A stretch of DNA of 59,476 nt, taken from an uncultured Polaribacter sp. (GTDB lineage: Bacteria; Bacteroidota; Bacteroidia; Flavobacteriales; Flavobacteriaceae). The stretch covers positions 1-59,476 of the forward strand of contig CAJWTV010000007.1 in the NCBI GenBank assembly GCA_913047375.1. Direction: 5' to 3'. The position numbers and the translations under genes were made by a program. Numbering within the stretch: position 1 is the first letter of the stretch; each line of letters starts with the position of its first letter. This document shows, piece by piece, positions 51,441-59,476 of this stretch. A model generated the notes under the pieces. The model was not told the origin of the DNA, did no database searches, and was given only the letters and a program-made list of their open reading frames with translations.

Positions 51441-52199
51441 TTAAATTGCTTTTATGATTGCTATGAAATCTTGAGCGTTTAAAGCTGCTCCTCCAATTAA
51501 CCCTCCATCTACATCTGGCTTTGAAAAAATCTCTTCTGCATTTGATGGCTTTACACTACCTCCGTATAAGATGGAGACATTATTAGCTAACGTTTCATTA
51601 TATTTTTCTTTTATGATTGCTCTTATAAACGCATGCATCTCTTGTGCTTGTTGAGGACTAGCGGTTTCCCCTGTACCAATTGCCCAAACAGGCTCATATG
51701 CCAAAACGATATTTTTCCATGCAGAAGCTTCCAAATGGAATAACCCATTTTTTAATTGACTTTCTACAACTTTAAAATGGTTTTCTGAACTTCTATCTTC
51801 CAATAACTCTCCAAAACAAAAGATAGCCTCCATATTATTTTTTAAAGTGGTATTTACTTTTTCTGATAAAATAGCATCCGTTTCACCAAAATAAGATCTT
51901 CTCTCAGAGTGTCCAAGAATTACAGATTTAATACCAATATTTTTTAACATATCTGCAGAGATTTCACCTGTAAAAGCTCCATTTTTTGCTTGGTGCATGT
52001 TTTGAGCTACAACTTCAATTTTGGATTTATTTGCTCTTTTCACAAGAGAAGAAAGGTTTACAAATGTTGGAGCAACTAAAACTCTTGTATTATTAAAAGA
52101 GAAATCTTTTAAAGAGTTTTTAAGTTCATTAATCAAAGTTTTAGACTCATCTTTATTGTTATTCATTTTCCAGTTTCCTGCAACAATTTTAGCTCTCAT
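51441..52199 (-). CDS. tpiA: Triosephosphate isomerase
   Basis: TpiA interconverts glyceraldehyde-3-phosphate and dihydroxyacetone phosphate in glycolysis and gluconeogenesis. The 252-residue TIM barrel has GNWKMNNNK with the catalytic Asn/Lys, ILGHSERRSYFGE with the electrophilic His, AYEPVWAIGTG with the base Glu (about residue 168), and ILYGGSVKPSNA for phosphate binding. It is full length. A gene-specific terminator follows. It lies 92 bases downstream of the thioredoxin-like lipoprotein gene. Confidence 0.96.
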   Translation of the reverse strand: MRAKIVAGNWKMNNNKDESKTLINELKNSLKDFSFNNTRVLVAPTFVNLSSLVKRANKSKIEVVAQNMHQAKNGAFTGEISADMLKNIGIKSVILGHSERRSYFGETDAILSEKVNTTLKNNMEAIFCFGELLEDRSSENHFKVVESQLKNGLFHLEASAWKNIVLAYEPVWAIGTGETASPQQAQEMHAFIRAIIKEKYNETLANNVSILYGGSVKPSNAEEIFSKPDVDGGLIGGAALNAQDFIAIIKAI

Positions 52200-52291
52200 A
52201 CTTAAGTGTATTATTAATTTTTGTTAAGCTGTAAATTTAGGAAATGAAAAAAGAAAAACGAATTAGAAAACGGAATAGTTACTATAACGAT

Positions 52292-52792
52292 TTATTTAAC
52301 TTTCTTCAAAGCTTTAACTATATTTTTATCTAATGCATTAGTGGCCTTAAACATTGAAATATCTCCACTTTCGTCAACAACAATATATCTTGGAATCCAG
52401 TTTAAATTAACGAAGTTGACAAAACTTCCATTACTCATACCTTTTGGTAAATTATAATGTTCCCCATTGATTTTAAAACGAGCAATACCTTTTTTCCAAG
52501 AGCTTCTATTTTTATCCACAGAAATAAACAAGAAAATTACCTCTGGATATTCAATCTGTAAATTCTTTATTTTGGGTAAACCTTTTATACAGTCTGCACA
52601 CCATGAAGCCCAAAGATCAATCAAAACTTTTCTTCCTTTATATTGATCAATTATATCTTTAAAAGTTTCCTTCTCATCGGAAACTGAGTAAAGAATATCA
52701 TCATAAGCATCCTGGGAGAATCGAGAAGGATTTTCAAAATTACAACAATTAAAAATTAAAATTATAACTGATAAAATGATGTATTTATTCAT
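52292..52792 (-). CDS. Thioredoxin-fold (TlpA-like) lipoprotein
   Basis: The 166-residue protein starts with a hydrophobic signal ending in CC (MNKYIILSVIILIFNCCNFE; Cys16 or Cys17), which probably is lipidated, although Asn before Cys is an imperfect lipobox. WASWCADCIKGLPKIKN (about residues 61-77) is a thioredoxin motif with active-site Cys-x-x-Cys, and WIPRYIVVDESG holds the cis-Pro. It is likely a periplasmic thiol-disulfide reductase like TlpA or ResA. It lies two bases after the permease gene on the same strand. Confidence 0.87.
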   Translation of the reverse strand: MNKYIILSVIILIFNCCNFENPSRFSQDAYDDILYSVSDEKETFKDIIDQYKGRKVLIDLWASWCADCIKGLPKIKNLQIEYPEVIFLFISVDKNRSSWKKGIARFKINGEHYNLPKGMSNGSFVNFVNLNWIPRYIVVDESGDISMFKATNALDKNIVKALKKVK

Positions 52793-52794
52793 GA

Positions 52795-53868
52795 TTAATT
52801 TAATCTAATTCTTGGATCTAACCAACTGTAAATAATATCTACCAAAATATTAATAATGATGAACAAGGTAGCAATAACTAAAACACTTCCCATTATAATA
52901 GGTAAATCTAAAGTATTTAATGCATTAACAATTTCTTTACCTAGACCATTCCAATTAAATATATATTCAATAAAAACAGCACCAGCAAGCATGGAAGCAA
53001 ACCAACCAGATATAGCAGTTATAACAGGGTTTAAAGCATTTTTTATAGCATGCTTTGAAATAACGTTATAAGTGGTTAATCCTTTAGCTTTTGCAGTTCT
53101 TATATAGTCTTGATTTAAAACCTCTAATAAGGAATTACGCATTAGCTGGATAATAACAGCTAATGGTCTAATTCCTAAAACAATTGCGGGCAGTAACAGA
53201 TTTTTAAGCTTTATTGAACTCCCTTCACCAAAATCATCAACCTCATACAAACTCCCTGTCATTTCTAAACCCGTATAATCCTGAAGTACAAAACCAAATA
53301 ACCAAGCAAATAAAATTGCAGAGAAAAAAGATGGGATACTCATACCGAAAGTACTTACAATTGCAATAATTCTATCAAAAAAAGAATCTTTATAAACCGC
53401 AGAAAGTACACCTAAAGTAATACCAAAAAAAATAGCAATTACTATAGAAGAAAGTGCTAAAACTGCCGTATTTGGTAGGGTTTCTGAAATTATTTCAGAA
53501 ACTTTTTTACCACTTTTCTGAAATGAATCTCTCAAATATGGAAACTTTAAAACAAAAATTTTATCATTTATTGAAAATAATCTCTGGTAGCTATATTTAT
53601 TTTCAGCTAAATATGTATAATTTTCAATTGAGCTGCTGTGAATAGAAACTGGTGAAAGATCATTTAAATAATAAAAAAACTGAGTAGAAAGAGGTTTGTC
53701 AAAGCCATACTTTTTTTGGATAGACTTTAACTGAGCTGAATCTTGTCGTTGATCCAACATCATTCTAGATGGGTCTCCTAAAAGGTTAAAAAGAAAAAAA
53801 ATTACGGTTACAACACCAAATAATGTTAGAAATCCGTAGAAAATTTTATTTAAAACATAACCTATCAT
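52795..53868 (-). CDS. ABC transporter permease, DppB/OppB type, without partners nearby
   Basis: The protein has five or six membrane segments; NLLGDPSRMMLDQ after the first helix, TLPNTAVLALSSIVIAIFFGI, and the EAA loop DYIRTAKAKGLTTYNVISKHAIKNAL that contacts the ATPase are typical of dipeptide/oligopeptide permease B. The frame extends 24 codons upstream to 53940, but that region overlaps pyrF and holds the TATCTTTG box (53881-53874), so I start at ATG 53868 (357 residues). No DppC, ATPase or binding protein is seen nearby. A large periplasmic segment (about 60-105) is present between TM1 and TM2. Substrate unknown. Confidence 0.87.
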   Translation of the reverse strand: MIGYVLNKIFYGFLTLFGVVTVIFFLFNLLGDPSRMMLDQRQDSAQLKSIQKKYGFDKPLSTQFFYYLNDLSPVSIHSSSIENYTYLAENKYSYQRLFSINDKIFVLKFPYLRDSFQKSGKKVSEIISETLPNTAVLALSSIVIAIFFGITLGVLSAVYKDSFFDRIIAIVSTFGMSIPSFFSAILFAWLFGFVLQDYTGLEMTGSLYEVDDFGEGSSIKLKNLLLPAIVLGIRPLAVIIQLMRNSLLEVLNQDYIRTAKAKGLTTYNVISKHAIKNALNPVITAISGWFASMLAGAVFIEYIFNWNGLGKEIVNALNTLDLPIIMGSVLVIATLFIIINILVDIIYSWLDPRIRLN

Positions 53869-53873
53869 CAAAA

Positions 53874-53881
53874 CAAAGATA
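53874..53881 (-). promoter_or_regulatory. Candidate -7 box for the permease gene
   Basis: TATCTTTG on the minus strand lies 5 bases before the chosen ATG (53868), which implies a nearly leaderless mRNA. It is 21 bases from the opposing pyrF box. Confidence 0.5.
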
Positions 53882-53902
53882 GTAGAAAGTCTTAAAAAAA
53901 TG

Positions 53903-53910
53903 TACCTTTG
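53903..53910 (+). promoter_or_regulatory. Candidate -7 box for pyrF
   Basis: TACCTTTG matches TAnnTTTG and lies 20 bases before the pyrF ATG at 53931. Together with the opposing box it forms a compact divergent promoter. Confidence 0.55.
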
Positions 53911-53930
53911 TAAAAGTTTTATTAGTAAAG

Positions 53931-54752
53931 ATGACAACACAACAATTAGTTACCGAGATTCACACAAAAAAATCTTTTTTATGTATTGGTCTAGATGTAG
54001 ATTTAGATAAAATTCCACCACATTTACTAAAAGAGGAGGATCCTATATTTGCCTTTAATAAAGCTATTATAGATGCGACACACCATTTATGTGTTGCTTA
54101 CAAACCAAATACTGCTTTTTATGAAGCCTATGGTATAAAAGGCTGGATGTCATTACAAAAAACTATTAAATATCTAAATAATAATTACCCCGAAATATTT
54201 ACAATTGCAGATGCAAAACGTGGAGATATTGGTAATACTTCTTCAATGTATGCAAAAGCTTTTTTTAATGATTTAGCTTTTGACTCTGTAACAGTTGCTC
54301 CATATATGGGAAAAGATTCTATTGAGCCTTTTTTAGCTTTTAAAAACAAACACACAATCCTTTTAGCCCTAACATCAAATGAAGGAGCTTTTGACTTTCA
54401 GACTAAAAAAATAAATCAAAAGGAAGTATACAAAACAGTTTTAGAGACTTCGAAGACTTGGAAGAATTCAGAAAATTTAATGTATGTAGTAGGTGGTACT
54501 AAAGCTGAATATTTAAAGGAAATTAGAAAAATTGTTCCGAATTCTTTTTTATTAGTTCCAGGTATTGGTGCTCAGGGAGGAGATCTAGAGGATGTTTGTA
54601 AATATGGGTTAACAGATAATGTTGGTTTACTTATTAACTCTTCTCGTGGAATAATTTACGCCTCCAATGATAAAGACTTTGCAAAGGCATCATTAGACAA
54701 AGCTACTGAGATACAAACTCAAATGTCAACTATCTTAAATAAGGTTTCTTAA
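53931..54752 (+). CDS. pyrF: Orotidine 5'-phosphate decarboxylase
   Basis: PyrF makes UMP, the last step of pyrimidine synthesis. The 273-residue enzyme is the longer type 2 form. [17 protein letters not shown] is near the start, and [13 protein letters not shown] (about residues 92-104) has the catalytic Asp-x-Lys-x-x-x-Asp. [12 protein letters not shown] and NSSRGIIYA bind the phosphate. No other pyr gene is adjacent. It converges with the GH16 gene; only 10 bases separate their ends. Confidence 0.95.
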   Translation: MTTQQLVTEIHTKKSFLCIGLDVDLDKIPPHLLKEEDPIFAFNKAIIDATHHLCVAYKPNTAFYEAYGIKGWMSLQKTIKYLNNNYPEIFTIADAKRGDIGNTSSMYAKAFFNDLAFDSVTVAPYMGKDSIEPFLAFKNKHTILLALTSNEGAFDFQTKKINQKEVYKTVLETSKTWKNSENLMYVVGGTKAEYLKEIRKIVPNSFLLVPGIGAQGGDLEDVCKYGLTDNVGLLINSSRGIIYASNDKDFAKASLDKATEIQTQMSTILNKVS

Positions 54753-54762
54753 AAAAAAGTAA

Positions 54763-56376
54763 TTAAATTTTAATGATTTTGTAAGCGGATGAACTATTTT
54801 CAGAAGCAAATTTAATAAAATAAATTCCTTTTTTGAGTTCAGAAAAGTCGTGCTCTTTTTTAGATGAATTTTGTACAAAAGAAATTATCTTCTCACCTAA
54901 TAGAGAATAAACTGTTCCCTTAACACCAAAAAGACTAGGCTGGATTTGGATAGTTATTTTATCCTTTACTGGGTTTGGATATATTTTTACTTTAGTTATG
55001 TTATCAATATCATTTAATGACGCTGTTGACTCTTGGTAAACCCTTATATAGTCTACAATAATATCACTCTCTGTAAAAGAAGACGATATACTTGGTTCTA
55101 TAGCTGTATTTAATAATAAGTATTGATCTGAATCAAAAGGCCATGTACTTGAATTCCTAACATCTGGATTGTAAGTATAATGATGGACTCCATCTACTTT
55201 AAAGACCATCCTATCTTCATACCACTCTAATGAATAAACATGATACTCTGATGATGCGTTAGGTATGTTTTGACCTCCACCATTTACAGTACCTCCATAA
55301 CTTGATGGTGTATGTATTGAACTCTTAACAAAATTTTGATTATTACCCCAGTGCTCCACAATATCAACTTCACCACACGCTGGCCAACTTGTAGTACCAT
55401 ATTGAGCTGCCCAGTAACCACCTGTTTCAGTAATATTTTTTCCTAACATCCAAATAGCTGGCCAAGTTCCAACGCCAGTTGGTAAAATTGCTCTAACCTC
55501 TACTTTTCCATATGTAAATGCAAATTTAGAATTTAATCTTGCAGATGTATATTCTTTTGTAACTCCTTGATCTGTAAAAGTTTCCTTTTTTGCAACTAAA
55601 TGCATATCTCCATCGCTAAGATAAGAATTCACTGTTCTATCTGTATAATGCTGTATTTCACCATTATACCAACTCCAACCATTTGGCAATTGAGTTTGAT
55701 GGTGCCATTTACCAGAATCAATTGCTCCTGAGCCATTAAATTCATCTGACCAAACTAAGTTATCAAATACCGGGTCTGAACCTGAACCTGAACCATCATT
55801 TATCGTTCCGTCATATAAAAAATCATCAATGTATGCAACAACAGTATCTGAGTTATTTTCACCATTAATTTGTAATAAAACTCTATTAAAATCTGTTCTA
55901 TTTATTGGTATTGGAGAATTTGAATCTAGGTTAATATATGAATCATTTGCAAAATCAAAAGTTATTGTTTGCCACTGATCTAAATTAACTGTTTTTATAA
56001 TTTCACTTTGTGTAGACCAAGGAGCTCCTAATGAACCGTCTTGAAGCTTCAATGATATTTGATTTGTTTGACTTCCAGAAATATCAGATGAAGAAACATA
56101 TATCTTTATAGAAAAAGTTCTATTATTTGATAAATCAAAATTTGATGCAGTATTAAAAAAAACATTCGCATAAGTTCCACCAGTATCTGAATATTTCAAT
56201 ACAGTATCTGAAGTATTTATTCCTGTCTTGTATGGGTTAGAAAAGGAGGCGTCAAATTCACAATCGTCACCTGCCCATGTCGAAATTGTACCATTACCCT
56301 CAAAATCATCTTCTACTGTTTGTTGAGCTGTAGAAATTATACTAATAAATAATAAAATGAAAAAATAATAATTCAT
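54763..56376 (-). CDS. Secreted GH16 beta-glucanase (laminarinase-type) with carbohydrate-binding domain and T9SS tail
   Basis: The 537-residue protein has a signal peptide (MNYYFFILLFISIISTAQ), an N-terminal beta-sandwich that looks like a carbohydrate-binding module (about 20-190), a GSGSGSD linker, and a GH16 domain (about 200-450). The active site GEVDIVEHW has Glu336 (nucleophile), Asp338 and Glu341 (acid/base); WPAIWMLG and WGWSWYNGEIQHYTD are also family motifs. It ends in a type IX sorting domain (KIYPNPVKDKITI to GIYFIKF) so it is sent to the cell surface or outside. It probably cleaves beta-1,3-glucans such as laminarin. No SusC/SusD pair is adjacent. Confidence 0.92.
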   Translation of the reverse strand: MNYYFFILLFISIISTAQQTVEDDFEGNGTISTWAGDDCEFDASFSNPYKTGINTSDTVLKYSDTGGTYANVFFNTASNFDLSNNRTFSIKIYVSSSDISGSQTNQISLKLQDGSLGAPWSTQSEIIKTVNLDQWQTITFDFANDSYINLDSNSPIPINRTDFNRVLLQINGENNSDTVVAYIDDFLYDGTINDGSGSGSDPVFDNLVWSDEFNGSGAIDSGKWHHQTQLPNGWSWYNGEIQHYTDRTVNSYLSDGDMHLVAKKETFTDQGVTKEYTSARLNSKFAFTYGKVEVRAILPTGVGTWPAIWMLGKNITETGGYWAAQYGTTSWPACGEVDIVEHWGNNQNFVKSSIHTPSSYGGTVNGGGQNIPNASSEYHVYSLEWYEDRMVFKVDGVHHYTYNPDVRNSSTWPFDSDQYLLLNTAIEPSISSSFTESDIIVDYIRVYQESTASLNDIDNITKVKIYPNPVKDKITIQIQPSLFGVKGTVYSLLGEKIISFVQNSSKKEHDFSELKKGIYFIKFASENSSSAYKIIKI

Positions 56377-56555
56377 TGGAAATTTTTTTCAAATAAATAA
56401 CTTTATTGATCACAATGCAAAATAAGAACCAATACAAAAACAATACAAATATAAAATTAAATCATTAATTTTATATTATTTAGTTGGAATTTAAGATGCT
56501 TTTTTTATTTATAAGAAAGAATTCAGATTCGTTTTAATCATATGAATAAAGATAT

Positions 56556-56723
<168 letters not shown>

Positions 56724-56744
56724 CTAAAAGATAAATATTATCAA

Positions 56745-56773
56745 TAAAAAAGACGCTCTAAAAAGAACGTCTT
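56745..56773 (-). terminator. Rho-independent terminator after the DUF4136 gene
   Basis: On the minus strand AAGACG (56773-56768) pairs with CGTCTT (56755-56750), with a further internal TCT/AGA pairing, and runs into T. It lies 14 bases after the DUF4136 stop and 25 bases before the DUF5522 start. Confidence 0.75.
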
Positions 56774-56786
56774 CTTCTTATTTATT

Positions 56787-57332
56787 TTATGCCCCTGGAG
56801 GAAATTTAGAAATAATTTCTTTAACAAACTCATTAATTCTATTCTCTTTCTTTTGACGATTTTGAATACGTAAAGCTCCAGTTCCTATACCTTGCCAAAC
56901 TAATTCTTTTTTTGATTTATCAATAAAATCAATAAAAAGAGTTCCTTCAGAATATTGAGAGACATTCATATTATTACTCATACCATTCATCATCCAAGGT
57001 GTCCAGCCCCATGCTGCTCCATAACCATATCCAAAATTATTCTGATTCTGATTTATATTAACCTTTTCTCTAGATTTAGTAAAAATACTAACTAATATAT
57101 CAGGGTTTTCTGATTTCTTAAAACCTTTTAATAATAATTCTGATTCTATAGCTCGTAATATTCTCTTTTTGTCTAGATCAGAAATATCAGATTTATCAAT
57201 ACCTGGCTTATAAAAAGCAAATGTTTTAAAAGTTGAAAAATTAACGTTAGAGTCATAGTCTGCTACTACTTTTATCGGATTACAAGAGGATAAAATAGCC
57301 ATACTGAATAATAAAAGAATACTGTTTTTCAT
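56787..57332 (-). CDS. DUF4136 lipoprotein
   Basis: The 181-residue protein has a lipoprotein signal ending LSSCNP (Cys17), then VVADYDSNVNFSTFKTFAFYKPG, which is the typical DUF4136 opening, followed by ILRAIESELLLKGFKKSENPDILVSIFTKSRE. A glycine/tyrosine/tryptophan-rich loop FGYGYGAAWGWTPWMMNGM sits mid-protein and SEGTLFIDFIDKSKKELVWQGIGTG follows. These envelope lipoproteins have no known activity. It lies 10 bases after the hutU stop, so it may be cotranscribed with it. Confidence 0.87.
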   Translation of the reverse strand: MKNSILLLFSMAILSSCNPIKVVADYDSNVNFSTFKTFAFYKPGIDKSDISDLDKKRILRAIESELLLKGFKKSENPDILVSIFTKSREKVNINQNQNNFGYGYGAAWGWTPWMMNGMSNNMNVSQYSEGTLFIDFIDKSKKELVWQGIGTGALRIQNRQKKENRINEFVKEIISKFPPGA

Positions 57333-57342
57333 AATTTTTAAT

Positions 57343-59331
57343 TTAAGTAATTAAGTTTATTAGTTTATCATCAACCATGTTTGGTAATGTAACTTTTAGA
57401 TTTTTTTCTGATTCCATTGCTCGCTTTATAGCAAAAATAGCTTCATTATTCCTAGCCCAACTTCTTCTTGAAATACCATTATTTACATCCCAAAAAAGCA
57501 TAGATTCTATACGCTTTGTTGATTTCTTACTACCATCAAGAAGCATGCCAAAACCTCCATTAATAACTTCTCCCCAGCCAACTCCACCTCCATTGTGAAT
57601 AGAAACCCATGTGGCGCCTCTAAAACTATCTCCAATAACGTTTTGAATAGCCATATCTGCTGTAAACTTAGATCCATCATAAATATTAGAAGTCTCTCTG
57701 TAAGGCGAATCTGTTCCAGAAACGTCATGATGATCTCTACCTAAAATAATATTTCCAATTTCTCCTTTTTTTATTGCTTTATTAAATGCTTTTGCAATTT
57801 TCACACGACCTTCAGCATCTGCGTATAAAATTCTTGCCTGGGACCCTACGACTAACTTATTTTCTTGTGCTCCTTTAATCCATTGAATATTATCAGCCAT
57901 TTGTTGCTGAATCTCAATTGGAGAGTGTTTTTTTATAACTTCTAAAACATCACACGCAATTTTATCTGTTTTCGCTAAATCTTCAGGTTTTCCACTTGCA
58001 CATACCCATCTAAAAGGACCGAATCCATAATCAAAACACATAGGCCCCATAATGTCTTGTACATAACTTGAGTATTTAAAATCAATATTATTTTCAGCCA
58101 TTACATCAGCACCTGCTCTACTTGCTTCTAATAAGAAAGCATTCCCGTAATCAAAGAAATAAGTACCTTTTTCTGTATGTTTATTTACAGCATTAGCATG
58201 TCTTTTTAATGTGTCTTTTACTTTTTCTCTAAATAATTCCGGGCTTTCTGCCATCATTATGTTTGCATCTTCAAAAGAAATATCAGCAGGATAATAACCA
58301 CCAGACCATGGGTTATGTAATGATGTCTGATCGGAACCCAAATCTATATGGATGTTTTCCCTATCTAATTTTTCCCAAACATCTACGATATTTCCTAAAT
58401 ATGCCAGAGAAACAACCTCTTTATTTTGTTTTGCTAATTTCACCCTGGCAACTAATTGATCTAAATCAGTAATTTTTTCATCTATCCATCCTTGATCTAT
58501 ACGAACTTGGGTAATTTTAGGATTAACCTCTGCACAAACTGTAATACAACCCGCAATATTACCTGCTTTCGGTTGCGCACCAGACATACCGCCTAATCCA
58601 GATGTTACAAATAAGTTTCCTTTTGGCTCTTTTTTTATTTTTCTAAACGCATTTAATACCGTAATCGTTGTTCCGTGTACAATACCCTGTGGACCAATAT
58701 ACATATAGCTTCCAGCTGTCATTTGTCCATATTGAGAAACACCTAATGCGTTCATTTTCTCCCAGTCGTCTGGTTTAGAATAATTAGGTATAACCATCCC
58801 ATTGGTAACTACAACTCTTGGAGCATTTTTATTTGACGGAAATAAACCCATTGGATGACCAGAATACATCGTTAGTGTTTGCTTATTTGTCATTTCTGAT
58901 AAATATTGCATCGTTAGTAAGTATTGTGCCCAGTTTTGAAATACAGATCCATTACCTCCATAGGTTATCAATTCATGTGGATGCTGAGCAACTGCATAAT
59001 CTAAATTATTCTGAATCATTAGCATTATTGATTTTGCCTGATCAGACTTTCCTGGGTATTCAGAAATAGCTCTTGCTTTCATTATATAATCTGGACGAAA
59101 ACGATACATATAAATACGACCATACTGCTCTAATTCAATAATGAATTCTGGAAGTAATACTTCATGATGTTTAGCATCAAAATATCGTAAAGCGTTCCTT
59201 AATGCTAACTTTTTCTCGTCTACCGATAAAATCTCTTTACGTTTTGGTGCATGATTTATATCTAGTTCATACTCTTTTATCTTTGGTAAAACATCAGGAA
59301 TTCCTTGCTTAATTTGCTCTTTAAATGTCAT
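57343..59331 (-). CDS. hutU: Urocanate hydratase
   Basis: HutU converts urocanate to imidazolone propionate in histidine degradation, using tightly bound NAD+ as electrophile. The protein has YGGNGSVFQNWAQYLL, TMYSGHPMGLFPS, SGLGGMSGAQPKAGNIAG (the NAD site), DYGFGPFRWVCASG with the conserved Cys, and GTDSPYRETSNIYDGSK. The frame could start at 59397, but the first 22 codons include a TATATTTG promoter box (59365-59358), so I start at ATG 59331 (662 residues). That length suits the Bacteroidota form, longer than the 557-residue Pseudomonas enzyme. No hutH, hutI or hutG gene is in the window. Confidence 0.94.
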   Translation of the reverse strand: MTFKEQIKQGIPDVLPKIKEYELDINHAPKRKEILSVDEKKLALRNALRYFDAKHHEVLLPEFIIELEQYGRIYMYRFRPDYIMKARAISEYPGKSDQAKSIMLMIQNNLDYAVAQHPHELITYGGNGSVFQNWAQYLLTMQYLSEMTNKQTLTMYSGHPMGLFPSNKNAPRVVVTNGMVIPNYSKPDDWEKMNALGVSQYGQMTAGSYMYIGPQGIVHGTTITVLNAFRKIKKEPKGNLFVTSGLGGMSGAQPKAGNIAGCITVCAEVNPKITQVRIDQGWIDEKITDLDQLVARVKLAKQNKEVVSLAYLGNIVDVWEKLDRENIHIDLGSDQTSLHNPWSGGYYPADISFEDANIMMAESPELFREKVKDTLKRHANAVNKHTEKGTYFFDYGNAFLLEASRAGADVMAENNIDFKYSSYVQDIMGPMCFDYGFGPFRWVCASGKPEDLAKTDKIACDVLEVIKKHSPIEIQQQMADNIQWIKGAQENKLVVGSQARILYADAEGRVKIAKAFNKAIKKGEIGNIILGRDHHDVSGTDSPYRETSNIYDGSKFTADMAIQNVIGDSFRGATWVSIHNGGGVGWGEVINGGFGMLLDGSKKSTKRIESMLFWDVNNGISRRSWARNNEAIFAIKRAMESEKNLKVTLPNMVDDKLINLIT

Positions 59332-59357
59332 ATAAAATTCGTTTTCAATATCTAATA

Positions 59358-59365
59358 CAAATATA
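59358..59365 (-). promoter_or_regulatory. Candidate -7 box for hutU
   Basis: TATATTTG on the minus strand matches TAnnTTTG, 26 bases before the ATG at 59331. The last 79 bases of the window beyond the hutU frame hold nothing else that I can identify. Confidence 0.55.
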
Positions 59366-59476
59366 TTTCTTTTTTGTATAGTTATAATGATTATCAAGAA
59401 CCTAAATAGTAATTATCAATCAATACATAAAAAAACCAATACTAATGTATAGATTTTTTTATTTTAAGAATTTTAA

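Overview
The window is one contiguous stretch of an AT-rich bacterial chromosome. The gene content points to a marine member of the Flavobacteriaceae (Bacteroidota), perhaps close to Polaribacter or Tenacibaculum; the genus is a guess. The signs are TAnnTTTG promoter boxes, almost no Shine-Dalgarno sequences except in front of rpsU, fused alpha/beta ketoacid dehydrogenase E1, type III plus type II glutamine synthetases, a NagZ-serine hydrolase fusion, a type IX secretion (T9SS) sorting tail, and the families DUF4834, DUF5683, DUF6122, DUF4136 and DUF5522.

Layout. 1-1830: tRNA-Tyr (cut by the window edge), tRNA-Thr, hpf, xerC and rpsU, all on the minus strand, a translation-linked cluster. 1.9-6.4 kb (minus): acyl-CoA dehydrogenase, sodium:alanine symporter, two-TM potassium channel with a PspC-like protein. 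6.5-20.3 kb (plus): uvrA, LOG-family protein, a peptidase-like/barrel protein, ketoacid dehydrogenase E1, metzincin protease, nitroreductase, dipeptidase pepD. 20.4-26.1 kb (plus): parA-parB-DUF5683-dapB-lepB-wbqC-DUF6122, a chromosome segregation and envelope housekeeping operon. 26.1-33.9 kb (minus): a tight six-gene surface glycan operon (DUF4834, YfhO-like protein, two glycosyltransferases, wecB, flippase). 34.0-39.0 kb (plus): outer-membrane protein with a polybasic tail, GNAT-like protein, rsmE, BASS transporter, acyltransferase. 39.0-44.7 kb (minus): NagZ-serine hydrolase fusion, unknown protein, DEDDh exonuclease, purM. 44.8-48.2 kb: divergent glutamine synthetases III and II. 48.3-49.9 kb: Na/Ca exchanger, 50-residue microprotein, DUF2007, tRNA-Arg. 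50-53.9 kb (minus): unknown protein-clpS, prmA, tpiA, thioredoxin-like lipoprotein, lone DppB-like permease. 53.9-59.5 kb: pyrF, secreted GH16 laminarinase-type enzyme, DUF5522 microprotein, DUF4136 lipoprotein, hutU.

This is mostly core chromosome. I see no CRISPR array, transposase, prophage, restriction-modification or toxin-antitoxin system, and no pseudogene. The parts most worth a second look are the strong Shine-Dalgarno before rpsU, a peptidase-M1-like protein without its zinc motif fused to a barrel, an outer-membrane protein with a long polybasic tail, the divergent glutamine synthetase pair, and two microproteins of 50 and 54 residues. No intergenic stretch exceeds 300 bases; the longest (3090-3387, 298 bases) holds only the acyl-CoA dehydrogenase promoter box. 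I could run no database search, so names rest on motif and family recognition.
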